The translations under genes and the position numbers were made by a program. Below are positions 50,801 to 58,773 of a stretch of 64,000 bases of DNA, in pieces (the first letter of the stretch is position 1; every line of letters starts with the position of its first letter). This DNA is from Chloracidobacterium sp. (GTDB taxonomy: Bacteria; Acidobacteriota; Blastocatellia; Chloracidobacteriales; Chloracidobacteriaceae), in assembly GCA_025057975.1 (NCBI GenBank), contig JANWUV010000015.1, positions 45,848-109,847 on the forward strand. The letters are read 5' to 3'. Under the pieces are notes generated by a model. It saw only the letters and a program-made list of their open reading frames with translations, was not told the origin of the DNA and did not search any database.

Positions 50801-51713
50801 CAACAGCCCGCGTCCGGGCGGCTATGGCATTACCGGCATCTCGCCGCTAGGTGAAGACCTGTTCTTCCATCCGCAGTACGGCGCGCTCAACACCATCGGC
50901 AGCTTTGGCACGTCCGACTACCATGGCCTCGCCGTCACGGTGCGCCAGCGATACAAAAACTACCTAACATGGGATTTCAACTACACCTTCTCGAAGTCGT
51001 TGGACGACGCCTCCGGGTTGCAGACGGCGACCTTCTTCGGTGGCGGCGGTTTTGTCCTCAATCCGTTCCGCCAGCGTGACAACCGCGCCGTGTCGAACTT
51101 CGACCTGCGGCATGTCATCAACGCCAACTTTGTCATTCAGTTGCCCTTTGGGCGCGGGCGGGCGGTTTTCGGCAACGCTTCGCGTCTGCTGGACGCCTTC
51201 ATCGGCGGTTGGCAGTTGGCCGGGATTGCGCGCTACAACTCTGGCCCTGTCGCCGGCGCTGCGACGGGCGACGGCACAGCCTATGCCACCAACTGGCAGG
51301 TGCCGAGCAACGCCGTGCGCATCCGGCAAATCTCGACCTCCCCGACGCGCGGCAACAACCCGAATCTCTTCCGGGATCCGGTCTTCGCCTCGCAGAGCTT
51401 CCGCAGCGCGCGGCCCGGCGAAACCGGTGACCGCAACATCTTCCGTTTTCCAGCGTTCGCCAACCTTGACGCCAGCCTAGGGAAGAGCTTTACGATGCCG
51501 TGGAGCGAAAATCAGTCGCTCCAGTTCCGGTGGGAGGTCTTCAACGTCACCAACTTCCAGCCCTTTGGTCCAAATCCAACTTCTGCTGGGATTCAGACCT
51601 TGGCGACGCCGACCGATCCTTTCCGCAACCAGCCGTTGCCGAACTTTGGGCGGCTCACGGCGGTGCAAAACCCGCCGCGCTTCATGCAGTTCGTACTGCG
51701 GTACGTCTTCTAA
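47886..51713 (+). CDS. TonB-dependent receptor, Oar-type (complete)
   Basis: 1275 aa from the ATG at 47886 (GAGG 7 nt upstream). The signal peptide ends at AAAQI. A carboxypeptidase-regulatory-like beta-sandwich at about 25-105 has GTIRGTVTDEQGAAVAGATVTLTN. The plug domain follows at about 115-260, with LPLAARNIAGLLNLQPGV, DQGNITLDGVDVNEQ and ISLVTKSGTNEFHGSAFFFHRP. The barrel ends FMQFVLRYVF. By family it is a TonB-driven outer-membrane transporter or assembly factor of the acidobacterial Oar group; the substrate is unknown. The neighbouring corrinoid-binding-like protein may hint at a corrinoid, but Oar-types are numerous and varied. Confidence 0.93.
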   Translation: MKMFARPSVVHGLTPLLCALWLWAMGGLAAAQIGTGTIRGTVTDEQGAAVAGATVTLTNQATGASRTQTTNEAGTFNFSGVPAASYTIKVEAPNFKTYEQTDLRARVDGSTTLTVVLAVGGASETVTVTGTGTEAILNRQDASIGNTIAQRQILELPLAARNIAGLLNLQPGVAPDGSVSGSRSDQGNITLDGVDVNEQQNNSAFSPVLRTSPESVEEFRVTISNPNANQGRSSGAQISLVTKSGTNEFHGSAFFFHRPTIGNAGNWFTNAIGQRTPRVLQNVFGGAIGGPIVKNRLFFFYNYEGRRDRSQTSVLRTVPLPHLGRGELRFNAVNAATGAPVGIRTLTAAQISQAFPALAAAGGGSALNPAAVAYLAQAAARYPANDTGAGDGVNTGGFRFNAPTPFDFNAHIARLDWKVDNAGKHTLFARANVQYDVQNFTSFFPDTPPQRLWSHPVGIAAGHTWNISNRWTNVFRYGLTRFATSSQGDTSQNFISFRFVFEPTANARTLDRITPTHNFTNDTTYVFGDHTFQFGTNIRIIRNRRIGFAQAFDFGVINPIFYAQSLTAPINTFAINNLGLAIQPGRGVPVRDAVNALIGRINQYTVFLTYDQRGNLLPAGTPTNRSFAAEEYDFYFQDVWRIRPNLTLTYGIRYGLSRPVYEQNGFQAGTNIPLGDFLRGRAQGAAQGRPFNELITINLAGPANGGDPLYQFAYNNWQPRVSIAWSPDFKNGFLSKIFGNRQQTVIRAGFALTNDYFGQQIAVQFDQRNTLGFVQQQQTSFAQFRLTGPPFAPLFTAQGQSFRNFPGINPPPRITFPLRQPDDGQQRIEQSIDQTTRLPRNFSWNFSIGRELPAGLFFEAAYIGRLGRNLLAQRDVMALNNLVDPRTGVDWYTAAGQLEDLRRNNTPISQIPNIPYFNNILFPGILANLFAGFGGIQAGMTNSQAIYAMLLNPSAWGLLGPADWTTVQLILNNSPRPGGYGITGISPLGEDLFFHPQYGALNTIGSFGTSDYHGLAVTVRQRYKNYLTWDFNYTFSKSLDDASGLQTATFFGGGGFVLNPFRQRDNRAVSNFDLRHVINANFVIQLPFGRGRAVFGNASRLLDAFIGGWQLAGIARYNSGPVAGAATGDGTAYATNWQVPSNAVRIRQISTSPTRGNNPNLFRDPVFASQSFRSARPGETGDRNIFRFPAFANLDASLGKSFTMPWSENQSLQFRWEVFNVTNFQPFGPNPTSAGIQTLATPTDPFRNQPLPNFGRLTAVQNPPRFMQFVLRYVF

Positions 51714-51739
51714 CCAACAACCATCGGCCGCAACTTTTC

Positions 51740-51766
51740 GGGGGCGACCCTTCGCCCCCGTTTTTT
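51740..51766 (+). terminator. Strong rho-independent terminator of the receptor gene
   Basis: GGGGGCGA / TCGCCCCC 8-bp stem with the 4-nt loop CCCT, then G and six T, 27 bp after the receptor stop. Confidence 0.92.
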
Positions 51767-53007
51767 CTCGCAGACCCCATTTTCATACGCTTTCTCAATA
51801 GAAACTTCGTCTGTCTGGTTTTCTTTTCCAACCCTGTGTAGTTTGAGTTTTCAGGAAACATGCACATGACTTCTATAAATCAGCAAAACAATGTTTATGA
51901 TCTTACCTGTCAGACAGCTTTCGATAAAACTTTTGATTTGCTGGCGCATTGACCGCAGCGTGGGTAGAGCAAGCAACTGGCCAGCATAGCTTTCTGGTAA
52001 TCTTTCTTCTATTAACCAGAAAAATACATCACCCTCTAGTTCTTTAGGTTTGATACCAAGTAATGATAACTCTGCAATTTCGTCGCTGTAATGAATCGTC
52101 ACCGGCAAACGTAGTTCTCTGACCGAGCCATAATGCAAGACATTAGCGATAGTACTGAATGAATAGCATTTTTATTCTAAAAGTTGGTTCTGCTCTGATT
52201 TGAAGCGGACATGGCGTACTACCTCTAAAAGGCGGCAGTGAAGAAACTAAGAATGCTTCTGCAGCAGTTGAGTATGAAGAGGAAATAGTGATAGCAAGAC
52301 TTCCTCAGTCCATAACTGACGGCTTTTACAGTGTAAGTGGCATAATGGGAGGCAGGTAAGCTGTGCTGTACAGCTGGGCAAAGCTCAGCTAAGGCATCGG
52401 CTTAATCCACAGGTCAAGTCGCAGCGAGCAAAACCGAAACCAGCAGTTCACCTGCTGCCCCCTTAAGCCGCAGCTTGCCAATGTACAGGCAGCAACATAC
52501 AGGCTAGCCCTCTGTGCGTCCTAAAATCAAAAGCCTATCCCCTTGTTAAACCGTAAATAAGCTTTTTGGATGAGCCTTAGCCCGCAATACTCCTAATAGA
52601 TACAACTTTAGACCGCCTCTTTTTGCCGGTACAAGTTTGGTCAAACAAGCGCCAAAAACCTGACAAGGCTCTAAATGGGCGAGTATCGCCGCCGTTTTGG
52701 CGTGGCGCGTGGCGTCGAGCCGCCACGCGGGAAAGCGACGGAATGCGCCGCACTCCAAACATTGGCGCGGTTTACACCGGGAATCACAACCCTTGCGGAA
52801 ACTGCTCTAAAGGGGAGCGCCCGTCAGCACCCAAGCGACGTCATCCGCCTCAAAAGCGCCTGCGCCGAGTGGCGGCCACGCTGGGACAGCAAGTTCTATA
52901 CACGTTCCCAAAGCAGCTTCAAAAGTCTACCTTGGATGTGTAACAGTACTCGCCATCGCGCGGGAACACTTGACTATACTCGCCGCCCGCTTTGCGCGCT
53001 AACCGCT
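51767..53007. other. AT-rich gene-poor island
   Basis: Of this roughly 1.24-kb gap, the part from 51.77 to 52.65 kb is much richer in A and T than its surroundings and has no supportable complete gene. A 95-codon minus-strand frame (51851-52138) has protein-like composition but begins with TTG. Composition returns to normal after about 52.65 kb, where a GC-rich stretch runs up to hpnJ without a convincing frame. Confidence 0.6.
51851..52138 (-). pseudogene. Possible remnant of an AT-rich gene
   Basis: About 95 residues with plausible protein character (GSVRELRLPVTIHYSDE, ELSLLGIKPKELEGDVFFWLIEERLPES, a C-terminal helix). The frame is open to a stop near 52172 with no ATG or clear ribosome site. 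It is AT-rich unlike its neighbours. No family is recognised. It is best treated as the 3' piece of a transferred gene. Confidence 0.3.
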
Positions 53008-54474
53008 TCAAACGCCCTTGTGCGTTCCGGCGGTTTCCACTTGGCTGCGGTAGTACTCCTGCCGCTTCGAGCGCAGTCGCAGGAAGTCGCGCGCCTCTCT
53101 GAAGAGCCGTCTCCGCTCGGCAGGGTCAAAGATCGCCTTGCCGACGATCCGCGCCACAATCCTCGGCCGGAAGTAATAGCTGTCGTAAAAGTCTTCGACA
53201 GCCTTCATAATCTGCGCCTTTGTCAGACCCGGATATTCAATGTGTGGTAGTTGGTGGCCTTCTTCATCCGTCATTGCGTCTTCCGTCAGCCAGCCGTTCT
53301 CGACCAGATAGTCGTAAAGCTCCGTTCCCGGATAGGCGTGCGCAATCGAAACCTGAATCGTCTCGCAGTCAAGCTCTTTGGCAAAACGAATCGTTTTCTC
53401 AATCGTCTGCGGCGTCTCGCCCGGCAGCCCCAAAATAAAATCCCCGTGGACGACCAAGCCAAGCTTCTTACAGTTCTTCATAAACTGCCGCGCCATCTCA
53501 GTCGTCGCGCCCTTCTTGATGTTCTGAAGAATCTGGTCGTCGCCCGACTCAAACCCGACAATCAACAGGCGACAACCAGCTTCCTTCATTGCTTTGAGGG
53601 CGTCGTACGTCGTCGTGACGCGCGCCGTACATGACCATGTTTTCTTTAGCGGCTTGAGCTTCTCGCACACTTCAATCGTCCGCGACGGCTGATAGGAAAA
53701 CGTGTCGTCGTCGAAGAAGATTTCCTTCAGCTTAGGGAACAGCTCCCACGCGCGGGCGAACTCCGCCGCGACATCCCCTGCCGACCGTTTGCGCCACGGA
53801 TGACCAGAAATCGTCTGCGGCCACAGGCAAAACGTACACAGCGCCGGACAACCGCGCGTCGAGTAAAACGCCACGTACGGGTGCAGCAGAAACGGCACGT
53901 TGTACTTCGTATAATCAAGATCGCGGGCGTACACTTCCGTCACCCACGGCAGGGCGTCGAGGTCATGAATCGGCGGCCGTTCCGGCGTGCTGACAAACCG
54001 CCCGGCGGCGTCCAAGTAGGCAACGCCGTCAATCTCTGCAAGCGGCTTGCCCATGGCAAACTCCGTCACGGTGTAGTCAAACTCCTTGCGCGTCACAAAA
54101 TCAATCGCGCCCTCGGCCATCCGAAGCGTTTCTTCAGCGCGAACGGTGACATGCGGCCCCACAAAGGCAATCTTGACGTGCGGGTTCTGTTCCTTGAACA
54201 TCCGCGCCAGCTTGAGGTCGTTGTGCAGTCCCGGCGCGCTTGTGAACAGCACAATAAACTCGTAGTCCTTGGCAATGGCGAGCGTTTCCTGAACTCCGAT
54301 GCCGTGGGGCGGGGCGTCCACCAGCCGTGCGCCGGGAATCATGCCGGCCGGATAAGCGAGCCACACCGGATACCAGTAGGAGGCAATTTCGCGTGTCGCC
54401 GGCCAACGGGAACTCGCGCCGCCGTCAAAACCCTCAAACGACGGTGGATTCAAAAGCAACGTCTTCATCGGCAT
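53008..54474 (-). CDS. hpnJ: Hopanoid-associated radical SAM protein HpnJ
   Basis: 488 aa. It starts MPMKTLLLNPPSFEGFDGGASSRW, the HpnJ start. An N-terminal B12-binding-like Rossmann domain (about 1-150) carries WLAYPAGMIPGARLVDAPPHG. The radical SAM core has Cys209/Cys213/Cys216 in TRGCPALCTFCLWPQTISGHPWRKRS. FFDDDTFSY, NIKKGATTEMARQF and VHGDFILGLPGETPQTIEKT are conserved family blocks. HpnJ is tied genetically to hopanoid side-chain (bacteriohopanetetrol cyclitol ether) modification. GGGAGAG about 10 nt upstream supports the ATG at 54474. Confidence 0.88.
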   Translation of the reverse strand: MPMKTLLLNPPSFEGFDGGASSRWPATREIASYWYPVWLAYPAGMIPGARLVDAPPHGIGVQETLAIAKDYEFIVLFTSAPGLHNDLKLARMFKEQNPHVKIAFVGPHVTVRAEETLRMAEGAIDFVTRKEFDYTVTEFAMGKPLAEIDGVAYLDAAGRFVSTPERPPIHDLDALPWVTEVYARDLDYTKYNVPFLLHPYVAFYSTRGCPALCTFCLWPQTISGHPWRKRSAGDVAAEFARAWELFPKLKEIFFDDDTFSYQPSRTIEVCEKLKPLKKTWSCTARVTTTYDALKAMKEAGCRLLIVGFESGDDQILQNIKKGATTEMARQFMKNCKKLGLVVHGDFILGLPGETPQTIEKTIRFAKELDCETIQVSIAHAYPGTELYDYLVENGWLTEDAMTDEEGHQLPHIEYPGLTKAQIMKAVEDFYDSYYFRPRIVARIVGKAIFDPAERRRLFREARDFLRLRSKRQEYYRSQVETAGTHKGV

Positions 54475-54547
54475 AGGATTTTGTCTCTCCCCATCGCCGC
54501 GTGTCATCAGCGCGGTCGGCGCACGTCACGCGGAAGTTGAGTGCAAA

Positions 54548-55228
54548 ATGATACTTGTCGTTAGAAAGCGCACGCCGGCGGCGCGCGCCGGTTTCGTCAA
54601 CAAATGGGCTTGGTTCTGCCGAGTGGGCGTCGCGCTGTGGCTGCTCGGTTTGAGCCTGCCGCCAACCATACACGGCGCTTACGTTACGGATGCGCCCCCG
54701 CCGGAGGCGCTGGTGGCGCAGATGCGGGAGGCGTTTGCGCGACTCAACGATTACACCTGCCGTTTGGTTGAGCGCAGCTTCAAACGCCCGGATGAGTTTT
54801 CCGAAAGCGATTACGCCTTCAAGAAGCCACGTTTGATGAAACTGGTCGGACGCGCCGGCCGGTCGCAAGGCGCTGTAGTCGTGCTGGGCCGGGACGGCAA
54901 ACCGCGCCTGCGCAAAAACGGCTTTCCCGTACCGGCGTTTCTGGCGCGCGCCGAACTGCATGACTTCACCCACAGCGACTTCGGCAGTCTGATTGATGAA
55001 ATCGCCCGTCTGATGGCGGACGGCGCGGAGGCGAGCGTCGTCGTCCAAGGCGACGCCTACGTGCTGCGGCTGGCGCGTGGCCGTAACGTACGCCTCTACA
55101 GCGTGGACGCCAAACTGGGCTTGCCGATTGAACTGGTCGAAATCGAAGACGGCGTACGGGTCGGCCTGACTGAGTGGCGCGACTTGCGTCTGAACGTCGG
55201 CTTGACCGAAGACATGTTCCGTCCGTGA
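54548..55228 (+). CDS. Exported LolA/DUF1571-like protein
   Basis: 226 aa. A signal-anchor/signal sequence (WFCRVGVALWLLGLSLPPTIHGAY) precedes VAQMREAFARLNDYTCRLVERSFK and YAFKKPRLMKLVGRAG, the start of a LolA-like half-barrel (compare DUF1571). It ends LPIELVEIEDGVRVGLTEWRDLRLNVGLTEDMFRP. It probably acts in the periplasm, carrying or handling a lipid or lipoprotein. It lies between hpnJ and hpnH but on the opposite strand, so a hopanoid-handling role is a guess. Confidence 0.7.
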   Translation: MILVVRKRTPAARAGFVNKWAWFCRVGVALWLLGLSLPPTIHGAYVTDAPPPEALVAQMREAFARLNDYTCRLVERSFKRPDEFSESDYAFKKPRLMKLVGRAGRSQGAVVVLGRDGKPRLRKNGFPVPAFLARAELHDFTHSDFGSLIDEIARLMADGAEASVVVQGDAYVLRLARGRNVRLYSVDAKLGLPIELVEIEDGVRVGLTEWRDLRLNVGLTEDMFRP

Positions 55229-55263
55229 TGGGCTGTCGAGGCGGACGCGCCGCCGTGCCTTGT

Positions 55264-56274
55264 TCATACGCCCATCCCCAGCGACCAAGCGGCAAGTTGG
55301 AGCTTACCGCCAAGGGTTTTCATAGCTTCCTCAACGGCGCTGTGCTCCGAGCCGCTATGCATCTTGCAGTTGACGCAGCGCGGGTCTTGCCGACTTTCCC
55401 AGTAGCCCCAATCCACCGCGTTCCAAAACGTTTCGAAGTCCTGAAAGTAGCCCTCGCCTTCGATGAGGTAGCAGGGCGCTTTCCAACCTTTCGGCGTGTA
55501 GTTGACAGTTGACCACGGCGCACAGGGCAGTTCAATCAAACCGGCGGCGAAGTCAAGGAACTTGGGCGTGGCGTTGATTTTGTACTTTTTGGCGAACGCG
55601 CGGATGGCGCGAAACTTCTCGTGGATTTGCTCACGGTTGAGGAAAATGTCATTTTTGACGCTTTGGTACTCATAGCCAGGCGAAATCAGGATGCCGTTTA
55701 CGCCAAGCTCGTCCACCAGCCGACAGAGCTGTTCCACTTCCTCAACCTTGGTTTCCCGGAAGACGGTCGTGTTGAGATAGACGTTATAGCCCAGTTTCTT
55801 GGCTTTTTTGATGGCGTCAATCACCTTGTCGAAGACGCCCACGCGGTTGGTGACGTAGTCATGCGTTTCGCGCATGCCGTCCAGATGAATCATCAGCAGC
55901 AGGCGGTGGGTAGGCGGTACGACGCCGAAAAGCTTTTCTTCCAGCTTGAGTGCGTTCGTGCAGAAGATGACGTGCTTATCGCGGGCGAAAAGACCTTCGA
56001 GCAGTTCCTTAAGTTCGGGGTAGAGGCAGGGTTCGCCGCCGCAGATGTTGACAATCGGGGCACCGCAGGCGTCCACGGCTTCAAAGCACTTTTCCGGCGG
56101 CAGGCGGTCGGAGAGTTTGCCGGTGTACCGCTCGGTCGAGCAGCCCAGACACGCCAAGTTGCACGTGTAGAGTGGCTCCAACATCAGCACGGTCGGGTAT
56201 CGCTTCCGACCAAGGCGCTCCATCTTGGCGCGGTGGCGGGCTTGGGCGAGGGTGAATCGAAGGGGGAACCGCAT
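55264..56274 (-). CDS. hpnH: Adenosylhopane synthase HpnH (radical SAM)
   Basis: 336 aa from the ATG at 56274; an ATG at 56316 is possible but not conserved. RYPTVLMLEPLYTCNLACLGCSTERYTGKLSDRLPPEKCFEAVDACGAPIVNICGGEPCLYPE is the HpnH block, with Cys38/Cys42/Cys45 binding [4Fe-4S]. IHLDGMRETHDYVTNRVGVFDKV and NGILISPGYEYQSV also match. It adds 5'-deoxyadenosyl to diploptene, the first step to C35 hopanoids. A late Cys pair in PRCVNCKMHSG is conserved. It is in the same direction as hpnJ but separated by an opposite-strand gene. Confidence 0.9.
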   Translation of the reverse strand: MRFPLRFTLAQARHRAKMERLGRKRYPTVLMLEPLYTCNLACLGCSTERYTGKLSDRLPPEKCFEAVDACGAPIVNICGGEPCLYPELKELLEGLFARDKHVIFCTNALKLEEKLFGVVPPTHRLLLMIHLDGMRETHDYVTNRVGVFDKVIDAIKKAKKLGYNVYLNTTVFRETKVEEVEQLCRLVDELGVNGILISPGYEYQSVKNDIFLNREQIHEKFRAIRAFAKKYKINATPKFLDFAAGLIELPCAPWSTVNYTPKGWKAPCYLIEGEGYFQDFETFWNAVDWGYWESRQDPRCVNCKMHSGSEHSAVEEAMKTLGGKLQLAAWSLGMGV

Positions 56275-56540
56275 AACGAAGGTTTTAGTCCAAAGCGGCG
56301 CGGGCGCAGTCCGCATCAGCTGTGTTTTCTGTAAAGTTGTTCAAGGTCGCCGTAGGTATCACAGGTGACAATCAGCCGACAACGATGGCTGCCGTCACGC
56401 CGACGGTCGCGGCCGTTCCCGAATAATCTGACCCAAGGCTGGACGGCAATCCCGTTGTGGGGAAGCACCCAACCAAACCGCCATTGAACCCGTTGTGTTC
56501 GCCGTGTCTCTGATGTCTTTCACCCGCGCCGCCGGAGATG

Positions 56541-57161
56541 TCACAGCCCCCGGCGTCCCGAACGCCGCAGAATCGCCACGACCTCGCGCCCGCCGAAGGC
56601 GGTTTCGGCGACCGCCAAGGTGACGAACTGAAAGCCGTCGCGCCCGGCTTCGTTCAGCTCCTTTTGCATCGTGGATGTCCGCGACGTGGCCAGCAGCTTG
56701 TATTCAACCGGGATGACGCCGCCCGACTTTGGACGCTCCAAAATCACCACCAGTTCTTTGCCGCCGAAGGTGGTCTCAAAAATCGTTTTGCCGCAAATCT
56801 CGAAGCCGCTCCGCCCGGCCTCGCGCAGTTCTCGTTCCATCGTGGAGGTTTTGTTGGTCGCCAACAGCCGATACTCGTACTGGGCGTCGTCCGCTCCGGT
56901 ACGCGACATCACCACGACGCACTCATTGCCGCCAAAAGCCGTCTCACCACCCATGACGCCTTCAAAGCGAAAGCCTTCCCGAGCGTACTGATTGAGTTCC
57001 CTCTCCATCGTCGAGGTTTTTGTCGTCGCTAAAAGCCGGTACTCGATACGTTGTTGAGATGTACGTTGTCTTCCAATCTCGATTTCCTGAGCCGCGACGG
57101 CGTCGCCCATAACTGAACCCAGCAAACCGATGAAAAGCAGGATTCGCAGTTTCAAAACCAT
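56541..57161 (-). CDS. Exported protein of three DUF4177-like repeats
   Basis: 206 aa. GGAGAAG precedes the ATG. The signal peptide ends at AVAAQ. Three repeats of about 48 residues, spaced 56-57, occupy 40-87, 96-143 and 153-200. Each reads EYRLLATxxTSTMxxELNxxxREGFxFxxVxxxETAFGGxExVVxxxR. The pattern of an aromatic start, central helix, GFxF and a final beta-strand resembles DUF4177 domains, normally single. The function is unknown. A 48-bp gap separates it from the ATPase gene, so it may be the last gene of that run. Confidence 0.75.
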   Translation of the reverse strand: MVLKLRILLFIGLLGSVMGDAVAAQEIEIGRQRTSQQRIEYRLLATTKTSTMERELNQYAREGFRFEGVMGGETAFGGNECVVVMSRTGADDAQYEYRLLATNKTSTMERELREAGRSGFEICGKTIFETTFGGKELVVILERPKSGGVIPVEYKLLATSRTSTMQKELNEAGRDGFQFVTLAVAETAFGGREVVAILRRSGRRGL

Positions 57162-57209
57162 AGAGGTCTTCTCCGAATCGTTTTGGTTTCGTTGACGTTT
57201 TGTTGCTTC

Positions 57210-58760
57210 CTATGCGCGGACAACCGTCACGCGGCGCCCGCCGGGCGTCGTCGCCGCATACGCCCGCGTCCGCTCCGCCACCGGCGGCTGTCCCCGCCGC
57301 TGGTCAAAAATCACCAGCCACCCCACCGCCTGCTCCCCTAGCCCCGCCAGATAAGCCTCCAACTGCTCCAGCCCTTCCTTCTCAGGGTCCGCCTCCCCGT
57401 CACGCCACACTTTCAACGCCATCCCCACCGTCACCTCCCCGTACGCCAAACACACATCCATCCGCCGCGTCCCCACCGCATACTCCCGCGTCACCCGCCC
57501 GCCCCCGTTCTCCACCCGCTGCAGGTACGCCATCAGCACGATGTGCGGCGCAATCTCCGGATACGATGCGCTCCGCAACAACGGCTTCCCGTGCCGCCAC
57601 CAAAAACTCAAAAACCTTTCCAACAGCCGCTCCGGCACCAACTGCCCCGCCTCATTCAACCACGTCGCCGGAATATGCGGCAAAAACGCCCGCGTCGGAA
57701 ACACCAGCATCCGCGCGATGACTTCCCGGTACATCGGGTTGGCGACTTCCAGCCCGCCGGCGGGCGACAGCCGGCACAGCCCCAAGTCCAGCACATACCG
57801 CCGGTCGTCGTCCGACACGTCCGCCAACAGTTCGCCGGCCAGCATCGGCGCGATGATATCCCGGACACGCTGCTCATTGAGCCGCTCGGCCAGACTGTCG
57901 AGGTGCGTGTCGCGCCGGTCAATCAGCGCCCACTTGGCTTCTTCAATGTGGTCGCGGGTGATGGGCTGGGAAGGGTCGGGTTGAATGAACTCGGTCGCCT
58001 GCCGCGCCAGCGCGTTGACCAGCCACGGCTGCCCGTGGGTGAGTTCGTAGGCGTAGGCGACGGCTTCATCCGTGAAAACCTGCCCGGTTTCAGCCGTGTG
58101 CTGCCGGTACAGCGCGGCGACTTCATCAAAGGTGAAATCGCCCAAGGTGAGGGCGTCCATTTTGTTGAAGGGACTGGCGGTGTGCAGCCGGTCACTGCCG
58201 CCGGAGGCGACTTTGTAGTCGCGCACGTCGCGCAGCCCAATCAACGCCAACGACCACGGAAAACTCTGCGGACGACTCGGATACCCAGCTCGCAACTGCC
58301 GCAACACCGACACCAAAGCATTATCCTGCAGGGCGTCAATCTCGTCTAAAAATGCCACCACTGGTCGCCCGGCGCTGCGCGCCCACTGCGCCAAGGCTTC
58401 CGACAGCGAAAGATCAGGCACGCCCGTCGTTTCAGCCCACGCCGGCCGCTGCTCCGGCGGCAGTTGCGCCGCCAGCGCAATGCGCCACGCACGGATGATT
58501 TCTTGCTCCGCCGTGCGCGGGTCGTCCGTGAACGGCGCGCCGGTTTCCAGCGACAGCAGCGCCGCCGTGTATCGCCCTTCCGCCGTCAACTGCTGCGCCA
58601 GGGTCAGCATCAGCGTCGTTTTCCCCACTTGACGCGGCGCGTGCAGGACAAAGTACGCCTGCTGGTCTATCAACCGGCGCACCCCCGGCAGACGCTCCAC
58701 CGGCGACAGCATGTAGTGAATGTCCGGCCGACACGGCCCAGCGGTGTTGAAATAACGCAT
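57210..58760 (-). CDS. AAA ATPase with degenerate PD-(D/E)XK nuclease-like tail
   Basis: 516 aa from the ATG at 58760 (GAGGTGG upstream). The P-loop ATPase has Walker A LHAPRQVGKTT (Lys47), Walker B VVAFLDEID, sensor region LALIGLRDVRDY, and a winged-helix linker DLGLCRLSPAGGLEVANPMYREV. The C-terminal domain has the plan of a PD-(D/E)XK nuclease: Asp435 in TRRMDVCLAY and Lys450 in ALKVWRDG. However, the usual Glu of the ELK motif is Ala448, so cleavage is doubtful. Such proteins are numerous in deep-branching bacteria and their role is unknown, possibly defence or mobile-element linked. It follows the exported dikinase by 13 bp. Confidence 0.82.
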   Translation of the reverse strand: MRYFNTAGPCRPDIHYMLSPVERLPGVRRLIDQQAYFVLHAPRQVGKTTLMLTLAQQLTAEGRYTAALLSLETGAPFTDDPRTAEQEIIRAWRIALAAQLPPEQRPAWAETTGVPDLSLSEALAQWARSAGRPVVAFLDEIDALQDNALVSVLRQLRAGYPSRPQSFPWSLALIGLRDVRDYKVASGGSDRLHTASPFNKMDALTLGDFTFDEVAALYRQHTAETGQVFTDEAVAYAYELTHGQPWLVNALARQATEFIQPDPSQPITRDHIEEAKWALIDRRDTHLDSLAERLNEQRVRDIIAPMLAGELLADVSDDDRRYVLDLGLCRLSPAGGLEVANPMYREVIARMLVFPTRAFLPHIPATWLNEAGQLVPERLLERFLSFWWRHGKPLLRSASYPEIAPHIVLMAYLQRVENGGGRVTREYAVGTRRMDVCLAYGEVTVGMALKVWRDGEADPEKEGLEQLEAYLAGLGEQAVGWLVIFDQRRGQPPVAERTRAYAATTPGGRRVTVVRA

Positions 58761-58773
58761 ACCGACCACCTCT

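Noticed and set aside
57543..58349. 268-codon plus-strand frame inside the AAA ATPase gene
   Set aside because: It lies opposite the Walker and linker regions of a clear ATPase and has shadow-type composition.
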